Below, piece after piece: positions 1-6,910 of a stretch of 7,385 nt of DNA. The stretch spans positions 1 through 7,385 of the forward strand of contig WRJW01000161.1 in the NCBI GenBank assembly GCA_009778375.1. The letters run 5' to 3'. The position numbers and the translations under genes were made by a program. Source of the DNA: Bacteroidota bacterium. Its GTDB lineage: Bacteria; Bacteroidota; Bacteroidia; Bacteroidales; UBA932. Each line of letters starts with the position of its first letter. Position 1 is the stretch's first letter. Below the pieces are notes generated by a model. It had not been told where the DNA came from. It searched no databases and worked only from the letters and a program-made list of their open reading frames with translations.

Positions 1-1
1 G

Positions 2-733
2 GCTGCACAAATGCCTGATTTTCTGAATTTGACTACATTAACCAATCATTTTGAGATACTTAATGCTTGTAAAACAATAGAAGAACGAATATTTTACGTT
101 CTTTATTCACATCAGGAACGTCTAAATAAGCGAGAATTACAACATTGCCTTAAAAACAACACTTTCGCCTCGTTAATGGGCGATAAGCACAATCTTTCCA
201 AAGGTTTGAAAAATATCTATCCGCAGGCCACGCCAATGCTTAAAGATACAATATTTATTGATTTTCTTGGGTTACCGCAAAAATTTTCAGAAAAGCGTCT
301 GCAAAACAGCATTTTGGATAATATGAAAGATTTTGTTCTTGAACTTGGCAAGGATTTTCTTTTTTACGACAAGGAATTTCCGTTGCAAGTCGGTAATTCC
401 ACTTTCAAGGTTGACTTATTATTTTTCCATAGAGGTTTGCAATGTTTAGCCGCTGTCGAATTGAAAACAGGAAAATTCAAGCCAGAATACATGGGGCAAC
501 TCGAATTTTATCTTGAAGCATTAGACCGCGATGTACGCCGCAGCAATGAAAATCCGAGCATTGGAATTTTACTGTGTCAGGAGGCTGACCGAAACGTTGT
601 AGAATATGCCATGAGTCGAAGTTTAAGCCCCGCAATGATTGCCGAGTACAAACGACAACTTATTCCGAAGGAAACACTACAACGCTCATTAGAAGAATTT
701 ACACAGTTTTTAACCGCAAAAAACAAGAAATGA
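2..733 (+). CDS. YhcG/DUF1016-family PD-(D/E)XK nuclease, 5'-truncated by window edge
   Basis: C-terminal part of a predicted DNA nuclease of the YhcG (DUF1016) family. The first ATG is at 11, but the frame is open back to base 2 with no stop. The visible 240 residues lack most of the N-terminal helical DUF1016_N domain that full-length members (roughly 350 residues) carry, so the true start lies off the left edge. Counting from the ATG at 11, residues 1-75 are the end of the helical region. Residues about 80-235 are the nuclease domain, with D135 (VDLLFFH), E150-x-K152 (VELKTG) and Q163 (GQLEFYL) forming an intact PD-(D/E)XK site. Family members are common in restriction-modification and defence neighbourhoods, but the cellular role is not firmly established. 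The stop overlaps the next start as ATGA, implying a translationally coupled operon. The family call is secure; the substrate is unknown. Confidence 0.88.
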   Translation, partial: AAQMPDFLNLTTLTNHFEILNACKTIEERIFYVLYSHQERLNKRELQHCLKNNTFASLMGDKHNLSKGLKNIYPQATPMLKDTIFIDFLGLPQKFSEKRLQNSILDNMKDFVLELGKDFLFYDKEFPLQVGNSTFKVDLLFFHRGLQCLAAVELKTGKFKPEYMGQLEFYLEALDRDVRRSNENPSIGILLCQEADRNVVEYAMSRSLSPAMIAEYKRQLIPKETLQRSLEEFTQFLTAKNKK

Positions 734-1671
734 CGAACAGTGTTTTAGAATTTATAGCCAACGAAACGAATGGAAAATGCTATCAGTCTTTCCGTTATTG
801 TGCCGACGACGATTTAAAGATGCCTACTCTCGACTACGAAGATAAAGGCAGCGAATTTTCGTTGGTGAAAAATTCCTGCGGCGAAACAGATACAGGTCTG
901 AGAGCAACAAAAAGCATAAAAGAGACAGCAACAAAAATTATAAATAACGAGCCGCTGTTTCATTTCTTTTTAGACGGCTCGCGCCGCACATACAAGGTTG
1001 ATGATATTGAAATAAACAGAAATGTTTATCCGGTCATTGCGGGGCAAATTGGCGTTGCTTGTTGCCAAAGACTTTCGCCGGACAAATTCGGGAATGCAGC
1101 GTTTGAAGGAAAACTGGTTTTATCATTGCCAAATATAGCAAACTCAGAACCAGGCATTAAAGCGGAACTATTTTTCAACAGGCTGAAAGATAAAGTCAAT
1201 ACCCTTTCAACACTCAAAAAACGGGGAATTCGATTTGAAAAAATATTGTCGTATAATTCAAAAAAACAGGACGACGGCGCAAAGTACGAACATCTTGGAA
1301 TTGCAACCATTCAGGACGAAATGATCGAAACCGAGAAAAAAATTGTTGCCTCGCTCTACGACAAAGGTTTGATAAATGCAAACAAATATCTGATAAAAGA
1401 CGGATCGTTGCAGTACAAACCAATGAAAACAGGCGATTTCAAGGAACTAATAAAAATCAAAAATCCTCTTCCATGTGGAATAATTGAAATGTACGAGGGC
1501 GAAGACAAAATCAAAATACCGGTTAATTTCAAGAGTTTTACAAAATTCTGGAAATGCCCGAAACATTTATTTTGTATCGCTTTTTCTTTGAGTGGCTGGG
1601 AGAAGAGAAAAAATATCAAGTCTCAACAAATGCCTGGTGGCAATGCTGGCGCGAAACATTTGCAAAGATAA
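730..1671 (+). CDS. NurA-like nuclease domain protein, N-terminal part (frameshifted gene)
   Basis: This reading frame gives 313 residues, starting inside the stop of the upstream nuclease gene (ATGA). Visible motifs suggest a NurA-like RNase H-fold nuclease: D82-G-S-R85 at the end of a hydrophobic strand (HFFLDGSR), an acidic stretch D196-E197-x-x-E200 in the middle, and D224-G-S-L227 after another strand (YLIKDGSL). In the NurA family such acidic residues bind metal. NurA usually works with the HerA ATPase in DNA end processing; no HerA-like gene is in the window. Residues up to about 267 look genuine. After that the frame gives an implausible Cys/Gly/Lys-rich tail, while the -1 frame becomes a good protein, so the gene seems to carry a one-base deletion near 1527-1530. 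Repaired, it would encode 386 residues ending at 1889. The segment after DGSL (about 245-267) does not look like NurA as I know it, so a divergent family or an internal rearrangement is possible. The NurA assignment rests on motifs only. Confidence 0.6.
   Translation: MTNSVLEFIANETNGKCYQSFRYCADDDLKMPTLDYEDKGSEFSLVKNSCGETDTGLRATKSIKETATKIINNEPLFHFFLDGSRRTYKVDDIEINRNVYPVIAGQIGVACCQRLSPDKFGNAAFEGKLVLSLPNIANSEPGIKAELFFNRLKDKVNTLSTLKKRGIRFEKILSYNSKKQDDGAKYEHLGIATIQDEMIETEKKIVASLYDKGLINANKYLIKDGSLQYKPMKTGDFKELIKIKNPLPCGIIEMYEGEDKIKIPVNFKSFTKFWKCPKHLFCIAFSLSGWEKRKNIKSQQMPGGNAGAKHLQR
1521..1532 (+). other. Apparent single-base frameshift site
   Basis: Upstream, the frame that starts at 730 reads I-P-V-N-F. 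From 1530 the -1 frame reads Q-E-F-Y-K-I-L-E-M-P-E without a stop until 1887-1889, while the same frame has a TAA at 1524-1526. Adding one T to the T run at 1527-1529 would join the two into V-N-F-Q-E-F. I see no X-XXY-YYZ slippery heptamer at the joining point, so a mutation or a sequencing/assembly error fits better than programmed frameshifting. Both frames are open between 1527 and 1671, so the exact position is inferred from how protein-like each reading is. Confidence 0.6.
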
Positions 1672-1889
1672 ACAAAGAAGATACGGAAGAACTGAAAAAA
1701 ATAATACACGAAAACCGTTTCTTTTCAAGACCAGAAAAGCATGAAAATCCGTTTTTTTCAGAATTATTGAGTTTTTACACTAATTACAGAGACGACATAG
1801 AAAATCCCGAAACAGAACTGTATAAATTGAAAAAAGAATATGACGCCAATCCGACACGAAAACTGAGAAGAAAAAAAACAAAAAAATGA
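1554..1889 (+). CDS. C-terminal fragment of the frameshifted NurA-like gene (hypothetical)
   Basis: This 111-residue frame is open upstream to 1527, just after a stop at 1524-1526. It is most likely the displaced 3' end of the gene that starts at 730, not a separate gene. It has no leader, and its first ATG lies inside the preceding coding region. The product is aromatic at the start (FILYRFFFEWLG, then an NAWWQCW segment), followed by a charged helical stretch and a strongly basic tail (RKLRRKKTKK) that could bind nucleic acid. I do not recognise a domain in it. If the frameshift is real and fixed, this part is untranslated or made only by internal initiation. Confidence 0.5.
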   Translation: MPETFILYRFFFEWLGEEKKYQVSTNAWWQCWRETFAKINKEDTEELKKIIHENRFFSRPEKHENPFFSELLSFYTNYRDDIENPETELYKLKKEYDANPTRKLRRKKTKK

Positions 1890-1929
1890 AGCAAAATAGT
1901 GTGTTACAAATTGGGAGATCGCACAACAA

Positions 1930-2042
1930 GCGGCTTTGCGAAATTGGGGGGTGGAGTAATAGCCCAAACTTTGGCGGGTACGAAAACCGCCGGTTGCAAT
2001 CCAAACAGCAGTTGAGTTGCATCCCCAACTTCGCAAAGCCGC
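1930..2042. repeat. Large imperfect inverted repeat / nested hairpin element
   Basis: The arms at 1930-1949 and 2023-2042 are reverse complements at 19 of 20 positions; the one mismatch is A1943 against C2029. They enclose 73 bases. Inside, GGCGG at 1973-1977 pairs with CCGCC at 1987-1991 around a 9-base loop, and TGCAA at 1995-1999 can pair with TTGCA at 2017-2021. A stem this long and GC-rich is far beyond a normal intrinsic terminator, and there is no T run directly after it. It resembles a small interspersed or mobile element (MITE-like, REP-like or an attC-type folded site). I could not fit integron attC core sites (RYYYAAC / GTTRRRY) to its ends, so the class is open. It fills much of the gap between the nuclease operon and the amylase pair and could also insulate their transcripts. 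Confidence 0.72.
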
Positions 2043-2116
2043 CGGGACGAGATGCGCAACGGCACTTTTGTAGTCGAATTAATGCACAAAAAACAATACA
2101 AACAAATTAAAAATAA

Positions 2117-3415
2117 ATGTTTATGAAATCGTTTTATTACCTCCTGATTACCTCTTTATGCCTTTTGTTTACCGCCTCCTGTCGGCAGACTGTGCCCCTG
2201 CATCCCGACTGGACGGCCGACGCCGTAATGTACGAAGTGAATATCCGTCAATTTACCCCCGAAGGAACTTTTGACGCTTTTGCCCACCATCTGCCCCGCC
2301 TCAAAGACTTGGGCGTAGATGTGCTGTGGCTGATGCCCATACATCCCATCGGCGAAGTAGAAAGAAAAGGGAGCCTTGGGAGTTATTACGCCGTTAAGGA
2401 CTATACTGCGGTCAATCCCGAATTTGGCACGTTGGACGACTTTAAATCCTTAGTAACTACCGCCCACGAAATGGGTTTTAAGCTTATCATCGACTGGGTG
2501 GCCAACCATACCTCGCCGGACGCCGTCTGGTCGGAACATAAAGATTGGTATAGAACCGACAGTCTGGGCAATTTTGAGATTCAATACGATTGGACCGACA
2601 TTGCTCAGTTGGACTTTGATAATCAAGATATGCGCCGCGCCATGATCGACGCCATGCGCTTTTGGGTAGCAGAGACCCAGATTGACGGTTTTCGATGCGA
2701 CGTGGCCTGGAATATTCCGGTCGATTTTTGGGAAGCTGCGGTAACGGAAATAAAGGCCATCAAGCCCGATTTGTTTATGCTGGCCGAAGCCGAGGAGCCT
2801 CCTTTGCAGCAAAAAGCTTTTGACGTCTATTACGCCTGGCACCTGCACCACGTAATGAACCAGATAGCGCAGGGTGAGGCAGATGCCAATGAGTTTTGGA
2901 TTGCTTGTACAGAGATGCTCGATCGCTTTCCCCCATACGCCATCCCCCTCTATTTTACCTCTAACCACGACGAAAATTCGTGGCAGGGCACCGAATTTGA
3001 ACGGATGGGAGCTGCTGCCCGAACCTTTGCGGCCTTAACTTATGTGTTGCCGGGTATGCCTTTGATTTATAATGGTCAGGAATCGGGTTTTGATCGGCGC
3101 CTCCTCTTTTTTGAAAAAGATGAAATTGATTGGACGGACCCCTTGGATTTTACCCCTTTTTACCGCGATTTGAATCAACTGCGTAAGGACAACCCGGCTT
3201 TGTACAGTCAGGGGCAAGGAGGCAAATTAGTAAAAATTACCAACTCAACTCCTGCGGCGGTATTTTCGTTTGAACGCGCCGTAACAGGCAATAAGGTGGT
3301 TGCGGTCTTTAACCTGAGCGCCCAACCTCAGGTTCCCTCTTTTGAAAGCGATGATCCCGAATTAAAGGCTATTGACTGCTTGGAACCTTGGGAGTATAAA
3401 CTCTTTATACATTAG
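2117..3415 (+). CDS. GH13 alpha-amylase-family glycoside hydrolase, lipoprotein
   Basis: Predicted alpha-glucan hydrolase of family GH13, 432 residues. The N-terminus has a hydrophobic signal ending in T-A-S-C22, a near-lipobox, so the protein is probably lipid-anchored. The residues after Cys22 (RQTVPL) are not acidic, unlike the Bacteroidetes surface-export signal, so a periplasm-facing position is more likely. The (beta/alpha)8 barrel runs from about residue 35 to 345 with all GH13 motifs: DWVANH at 126-131, GFRCD with R193 and nucleophile D195, LAEAE with acid/base E224, and SNHDEN with H284 and D285. Residues about 365-432 form the short C-terminal beta domain. There is no N-terminal carbohydrate-binding module. 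ATGs at 2117 and 2123 are both possible; the second gives the more typical MKSFYYLL signal. The leader is AT-rich with no Shine-Dalgarno sequence. It is followed 11 bp later by the SusA-like gene, almost certainly in one transcript. Exact specificity cannot be read from the sequence. Confidence 0.93.
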   Translation: MFMKSFYYLLITSLCLLFTASCRQTVPLHPDWTADAVMYEVNIRQFTPEGTFDAFAHHLPRLKDLGVDVLWLMPIHPIGEVERKGSLGSYYAVKDYTAVNPEFGTLDDFKSLVTTAHEMGFKLIIDWVANHTSPDAVWSEHKDWYRTDSLGNFEIQYDWTDIAQLDFDNQDMRRAMIDAMRFWVAETQIDGFRCDVAWNIPVDFWEAAVTEIKAIKPDLFMLAEAEEPPLQQKAFDVYYAWHLHHVMNQIAQGEADANEFWIACTEMLDRFPPYAIPLYFTSNHDENSWQGTEFERMGAAARTFAALTYVLPGMPLIYNGQESGFDRRLLFFEKDEIDWTDPLDFTPFYRDLNQLRKDNPALYSQGQGGKLVKITNSTPAAVFSFERAVTGNKVVAVFNLSAQPQVPSFESDDPELKAIDCLEPWEYKLFIH

Positions 3416-3426
3416 TATGTCTTGCC

Positions 3427-5265
3427 ATGAGAAAAATCATTTTCCTTTTTTGTTTTTTTGTATCGACCCAAATCGTGTGCGCACAAATGAAGATTGAACG
3501 CGTAGAACCCCTGAACTGGTGGACAGGTATGCAGACGCCCCTGCAAATCATGTTTTATGGCAAAGATTTGCAACAAGCTCGGGTACAATGCTTAGAAAAA
3601 GGCATGGAAATCATCGGCGTTCATCGGGCCGAGAGCCCCAATTACCTCTTTGTAGATGTATTGATCGCGCCGGATGCCTCCGCCGGAACCTACACTTTTG
3701 AGTTTACGCTGGGCACGCATAAAATCACCCACTCTTACGTTATCCAAGCCCGTAGAGAAGGCTCTGCCCAGCGTGCCGGTTTTGGCCCCCAAGATATGAT
3801 TTACCTGATTATGCCCGATCGTTTTGCCAACGGCGATCCAACCAACGACAACCACAGAGAGGCGTCGGAGCTTGCAAACAGAGCGCTTGCGTACGGCCGA
3901 CACGGTGGTGATATTCAGGGAATAATAAACCATCTTGACTACCTGCAGGAATTGGGTGTAACGGCTGTATGGAGCACCCCTTTGTTGTTTGACAACGAGC
4001 CACAAACCTCCTACCATGGTTATGCCTGCGCCGATTATTACCGCATTGACCCCCGCTTTGGCAACAACGCTCTTTACCGGCAAATGGTGGATATGGCACA
4101 TGAGCGGGGCATTAAAATCATTATGGACATGGTGCCTAACCATTGCGGTACGGCCCACTGGTGGATGGACGACCTCCCTTTTGCCTCCTGGATCAACCAG
4201 TTTCCCCAATTCACCCGTTCCAATTTCCAAATGGCTTCTCATTTTGATCCTCATGCCTCCCAATACGATCAGGATTTGTGCGTCCAGGGGTGGTTTGACA
4301 CTTCCATGCCCGACATGAACCTTACTAATCCGTACGTACTTACCTATTTTACCCAAATGGCCGTATGGTGGATCGAATTTGCCGGATTAGACGGCTTGCG
4401 GGTTGATACATACCCTTATAGCGATAAGCAGGCTATGGCTCAATGGACTAAAAATATAGTAGCGGAGTATCCGCGGTTAAATATTGTGGCCGAGGCTTGG
4501 TTCGCCACCCCCCTCATGATTTCGTTTTTTGCCAATCAGTTGCCTTCTGCTATGGATTTTCCCTTACAGGAGGCTATTGCAGCGTGTTTTGTAAAAGACA
4601 GTGTGCCTCCTTGGGGCCAAGGGTTGCTGCAGGTATACAACTCTTTGACCCAAGATTTTATATATGCACATCCCAACAATCTGATGATTTTTGCCGATAA
4701 CCACGATACCAACCGGATGGCCTACCTGCTAAAGGGCAAGAAGGAGAAGCAGAAAATGGTGATGGCGTTATTGGCCACCATGCGCGGGATGCCCCAACTC
4801 TATTACGGTTCCGAGGTAATGTTGTATAACAAAAAGGAGCAGGGGCATGGCCCGGAGCGTTTGGATATGCCGGGAGGTTGGCCGGACGATGCACGGTCGG
4901 TATTTACGGCCTCCGGTCGCTCCAAAACAGAAAATGAGGTATTTGAATATACTAAAAAGTTGTTTAACTGGCGCAAAGGGGCAAAGGCGATTCACGATGG
5001 AAAGATGATGCACTTTGTACCGGTCGACAATAATTTTTATGTCTATTTCAGGTATACCGAGGAGGAAATGGTGATGGTAGCCATCAATAATTGCCTTAGT
5101 GAGCAAGTTGTTGATTGGGGCCGCTTTGCAGAAATTACTGCGGGGTATGTTCAAGGAGTTGACGTGATTACCGGGCAGGTTGTGCGGGTAGGGGAGAGCC
5201 TGAGCGTGGGGGCGCAACAGGCTTTGGTCGTAGCGTTTCCTTGCAAAGAACCGGATCATCCGTAG
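3427..5265 (+). CDS. susA: SusA-like periplasmic neopullulanase/cyclomaltodextrinase (GH13)
   Basis: GH13 enzyme of 612 residues, close in length and layout to Bacteroides SusA, which cleaves maltooligosaccharides, pullulan fragments and cyclodextrins in the periplasm. A signal peptide ends at V-C-A19/Q20. Residues about 20-110 form the N-terminal Ig-like domain typical of cyclomaltodextrinases (ERVEPLNWWTGM at its start). The catalytic barrel runs from about 120 to 520: SYHGY at 195-199, DMVPNH at 234-239, MPDMN at 294-298, GLRVD with R325 and nucleophile D327, VAEAW with acid/base E356, and ADNHD with H426 and D427. The C-terminal beta domain follows. All catalytic residues are present. In B. 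thetaiotaomicron susA sits beside GH97 and SusC/D genes; here its only sugar-related neighbour in the window is the upstream GH13 lipoprotein. The last residues (PCKEPDHP) after the natural end at VVAF are encoded inside the convergent phosphodiesterase gene. Confidence 0.94.
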   Translation: MRKIIFLFCFFVSTQIVCAQMKIERVEPLNWWTGMQTPLQIMFYGKDLQQARVQCLEKGMEIIGVHRAESPNYLFVDVLIAPDASAGTYTFEFTLGTHKITHSYVIQARREGSAQRAGFGPQDMIYLIMPDRFANGDPTNDNHREASELANRALAYGRHGGDIQGIINHLDYLQELGVTAVWSTPLLFDNEPQTSYHGYACADYYRIDPRFGNNALYRQMVDMAHERGIKIIMDMVPNHCGTAHWWMDDLPFASWINQFPQFTRSNFQMASHFDPHASQYDQDLCVQGWFDTSMPDMNLTNPYVLTYFTQMAVWWIEFAGLDGLRVDTYPYSDKQAMAQWTKNIVAEYPRLNIVAEAWFATPLMISFFANQLPSAMDFPLQEAIAACFVKDSVPPWGQGLLQVYNSLTQDFIYAHPNNLMIFADNHDTNRMAYLLKGKKEKQKMVMALLATMRGMPQLYYGSEVMLYNKKEQGHGPERLDMPGGWPDDARSVFTASGRSKTENEVFEYTKKLFNWRKGAKAIHDGKMMHFVPVDNNFYVYFRYTEEEMVMVAINNCLSEQVVDWGRFAEITAGYVQGVDVITGQVVRVGESLSVGAQQALVVAFPCKEPDHP

Positions 5266-5995
5266 TGATAAAATCTACTCCCGCTGCCATCATTTCCTGC
5301 ATGATTTCTTTGCTGTTTACCGTCCACACATTTACCGTCATTTTTAACTTGCGGGCTTCGTCAACCCACGCTCTGTTTTTTTGCAGGACGGTGTAATGGT
5401 AATCAATGCCATTTATATGGATCGCTTTTAGTTCTTTGGGAGCGAGGTCTCCGTTGAGGTATGCCACTTTTGCTTTGCGATCAAGGCGTACAAATTCTTT
5501 GCATATACCCAGACGGAACGAGATATATTCTATTTGCCTTCTCATGTTGTGCTTATCTACCAATTTGACGACTGCGGCGACTGCTCTCTCCTCTTTTTCC
5601 TTGCTGTTGTGAGGTTTCAGTTCAAGAATCAGCCTGGTTTTCCGTTCCTTTTTACCTTGCAGCAAATACTCCTCCAGCAATGGCAGTTTTTCGCCATTTT
5701 TCAAAAGTTTCTCTTTCAATTGCGCGTAATCAACGTCTTCAATTTTCAAACCATCTATGACCCCGTCGTGGTTGATGACCAATACCCCGTCGGTGGTCAT
5801 CCACACGTCAAATTCAGAACCGTAGATATTTAATTCCTGCGCTTTTTGGAGCGAAGTTATGGAATTTTGTGCCGACCCTTCGCAGTTCCAGTATCCGCGA
5901 TGGGCAATGACTTTTGTCTGCGCATGCAGATTGCTCAACGATAAAACCGAAACGATCAATAATATTAAATCTCTGTTGCGAATATTATAAAACAT
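5168..5995 (-). CDS. Exported glycerophosphodiester phosphodiesterase
   Basis: GDPD-family TIM-barrel enzyme, 275 residues, expected to hydrolyse glycerophosphodiesters to glycerol 3-phosphate and an alcohol in the periplasm. A signal peptide covers residues 1-25 (hydrophobic LILLIVSVLSL, cleavage at H-A25/Q26). The catalytic set is complete: H32-R33 (AHRG), E61 and D63 (SEFDVW), H76 (NHDG), E125 and K127 (LELKP). The C-terminal motifs VNVWTVN and GVDFITTDDP are present. The domain should end near residue 255; the final 20 residues (PKPVAPPR..PAQPAR) are Pro/Arg-rich, unlike the family, and lie antisense to the SusA-like coding region. In total 98 bp overlap the convergent gene, and no terminator can be seen between them. 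The gene lies 53 bp downstream of the acetyltransferase gene on the same strand, so it may share its transcript. The ATG at 5995 is preceded by an AT-rich leader without a Shine-Dalgarno sequence. Confidence 0.92.
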   Translation of the reverse strand: MFYNIRNRDLILLIVSVLSLSNLHAQTKVIAHRGYWNCEGSAQNSITSLQKAQELNIYGSEFDVWMTTDGVLVINHDGVIDGLKIEDVDYAQLKEKLLKNGEKLPLLEEYLLQGKKERKTRLILELKPHNSKEKEERAVAAVVKLVDKHNMRRQIEYISFRLGICKEFVRLDRKAKVAYLNGDLAPKELKAIHINGIDYHYTVLQKNRAWVDEARKLKMTVNVWTVNSKEIMQEMMAAGVDFITTDDPVLCKETLRPKPVAPPRSGSPLPAQPAR

Positions 5996-6014
5996 TTTAA
6001 ATTAATTATTTATT

Positions 6015-6036
6015 CCTGCGCTAACGGCTTTGCAGG
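6015..6036. repeat. Small intergenic inverted repeat sharing a 9-mer with the large repeat
   Basis: In the 53-bp gap between the phosphodiesterase and acetyltransferase genes, CCTGC at 6015-6019 can pair with GCAGG at 6032-6036 around a 12-base loop. The 9-mer CGGCTTTGC at 6025-6033 also occurs at 1931-1939, in the left arm of the large inverted repeat. The stem is short and no T run follows on the minus strand, so it is a weak terminator candidate. It could be the worn end of a repeat of the same kind, or chance. Confidence 0.22.
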
Positions 6037-6048
6037 CCTTGCCCCTTA

Positions 6049-6900
6049 TTATAGTTCCTTGATCATCTCGAATTGTTTCCCCGATATTTCGATTTTTTTC
6101 ACTTTTAAAAATTCGATAATCGAGAGGCAGGAAATAGCTGTATTTATTAACTTCATTCCGGTGTTTTTATTGAGTTTTTCTGCTTCGTGAAGTAATAACG
6201 AGGCAATTCCGTTTCTCCTATATGATTTGTCAACAGCTATTTGCGTAATATCTCCGGAAACAGGCTCAAAAACGCAATATCCCACAAGTTTACCCTCTGC
6301 AGATGCTCCCAAACTGATAAAGTCTTCACGCGTTCTTTGAATAGATTCAAAACTATTCTGCCACGAGGGGTAAAAATCCCAAAAATCTTGAATATAAGCG
6401 TGTTTCTCAATGTCAATTTTCTCTATGGAACAGGGTACTTTAATCCTTTTGATATCATTTTTAAGCTCTTCGTTTTTCCACATAAAATAGTTGAATTCAC
6501 GAGTTACCTCAAAACCGATTTTTTGATAAACGGAAACTGCTTTTGTATTATGTTGCAGCACTTCTAAAAGATAATGATTGATATTAGCTGCTTTTAAATA
6601 CGGAATTGAATATTCAAAAATCTTTGTTGCCCATCCTTGTCCTCTGTACCTTTTCAACGTTCCTGTTCCGGTGTCATAGGCCATGGCGATTCCATTGAAG
6701 TTACCAATGCCATTGAGTGTATAGGCCGCAATATCTTCTCCCTCGAATGCTGCAAACGATAAATCCGGGCTAAAACCACGCCTTTTCCACATGGTTTTAA
6801 GTTCTTCTGCGTTTAACTGAATCTCATAATCGGAAAAAGCCTGCATACACGCTTTGGCAATTGTCTCAAAATTTGTTTTTTCAAGTGATCTGATTTCCAT
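6049..6900 (-). CDS. Tandem-domain GNAT-family N-acetyltransferase
   Basis: Predicted cytoplasmic acetyl-CoA-dependent acyltransferase of 283 residues with two GNAT folds. The ATG at 6900 (MEIRSLEK) is preferred; an in-frame TTG at 6924 would overlap the upstream gene and adds residues that do not look conserved. The first domain (about 1-145) has the acetyl-CoA loop R-Y-R-G-Q-G-W-A at 84-91, followed by the N-x-x-A-x-x-x-Y-x-x-x-G-F signature (NTKAVSVYQKIGFE, about 118-131). The second domain (about 155-283) has a weaker loop, Y-R-R-N-G-I-A at 227-233, and a strand reading DITQIAVD before it; its C-terminus looks degenerate. The substrate cannot be told; relatives acetylate small amines, antibiotics or peptides. 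It starts 10 bp after the stop of the NTF2-like lipoprotein gene, so the two are probably cotranscribed. Confidence 0.87.
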   Translation of the reverse strand: MEIRSLEKTNFETIAKACMQAFSDYEIQLNAEELKTMWKRRGFSPDLSFAAFEGEDIAAYTLNGIGNFNGIAMAYDTGTGTLKRYRGQGWATKIFEYSIPYLKAANINHYLLEVLQHNTKAVSVYQKIGFEVTREFNYFMWKNEELKNDIKRIKVPCSIEKIDIEKHAYIQDFWDFYPSWQNSFESIQRTREDFISLGASAEGKLVGYCVFEPVSGDITQIAVDKSYRRNGIASLLLHEAEKLNKNTGMKLINTAISCLSIIEFLKVKKIEISGKQFEMIKEL

Positions 6901-6910
6901 GATTTGTTTA

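Noticed and set aside
1521..1545. Programmed -1 ribosomal frameshift
   Set aside because: No X-XXY-YYZ slippery heptamer in the right phase and no evident downstream structure; a plain indel is simpler.
1930..2042. Integron attC site
   Set aside because: Size and folding would fit, but the expected terminal core sites (RYYYAAC and GTTRRRY) are not present at the ends of the stem and no integrase is in the window.
1886..2110. 74-codon open frame starting in an ATGA overlap with the preceding stop
   Set aside because: The start looks coupled, but almost all of the frame is the inverted-repeat element and its flanks. The product has no domain-like pattern, and the opposite strand is equally open, as expected for a palindromic repeat.
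2450..2968. 172-codon open frame antisense to the GH13 lipoprotein gene
   Set aside because: It overlaps the catalytic barrel coding region completely and shows no protein-like motif.
3592..4356. 254-codon open frame antisense to the SusA-like gene
   Set aside because: It lies wholly inside a well-supported GH13 coding region, and its translation has no coherent domain or signal.
4768..5259. 163-codon minus-strand frame at the 3' end of the SusA-like gene
   Set aside because: It is in a different frame from the phosphodiesterase, lies inside SusA-like coding sequence, and has no recognisable pattern.
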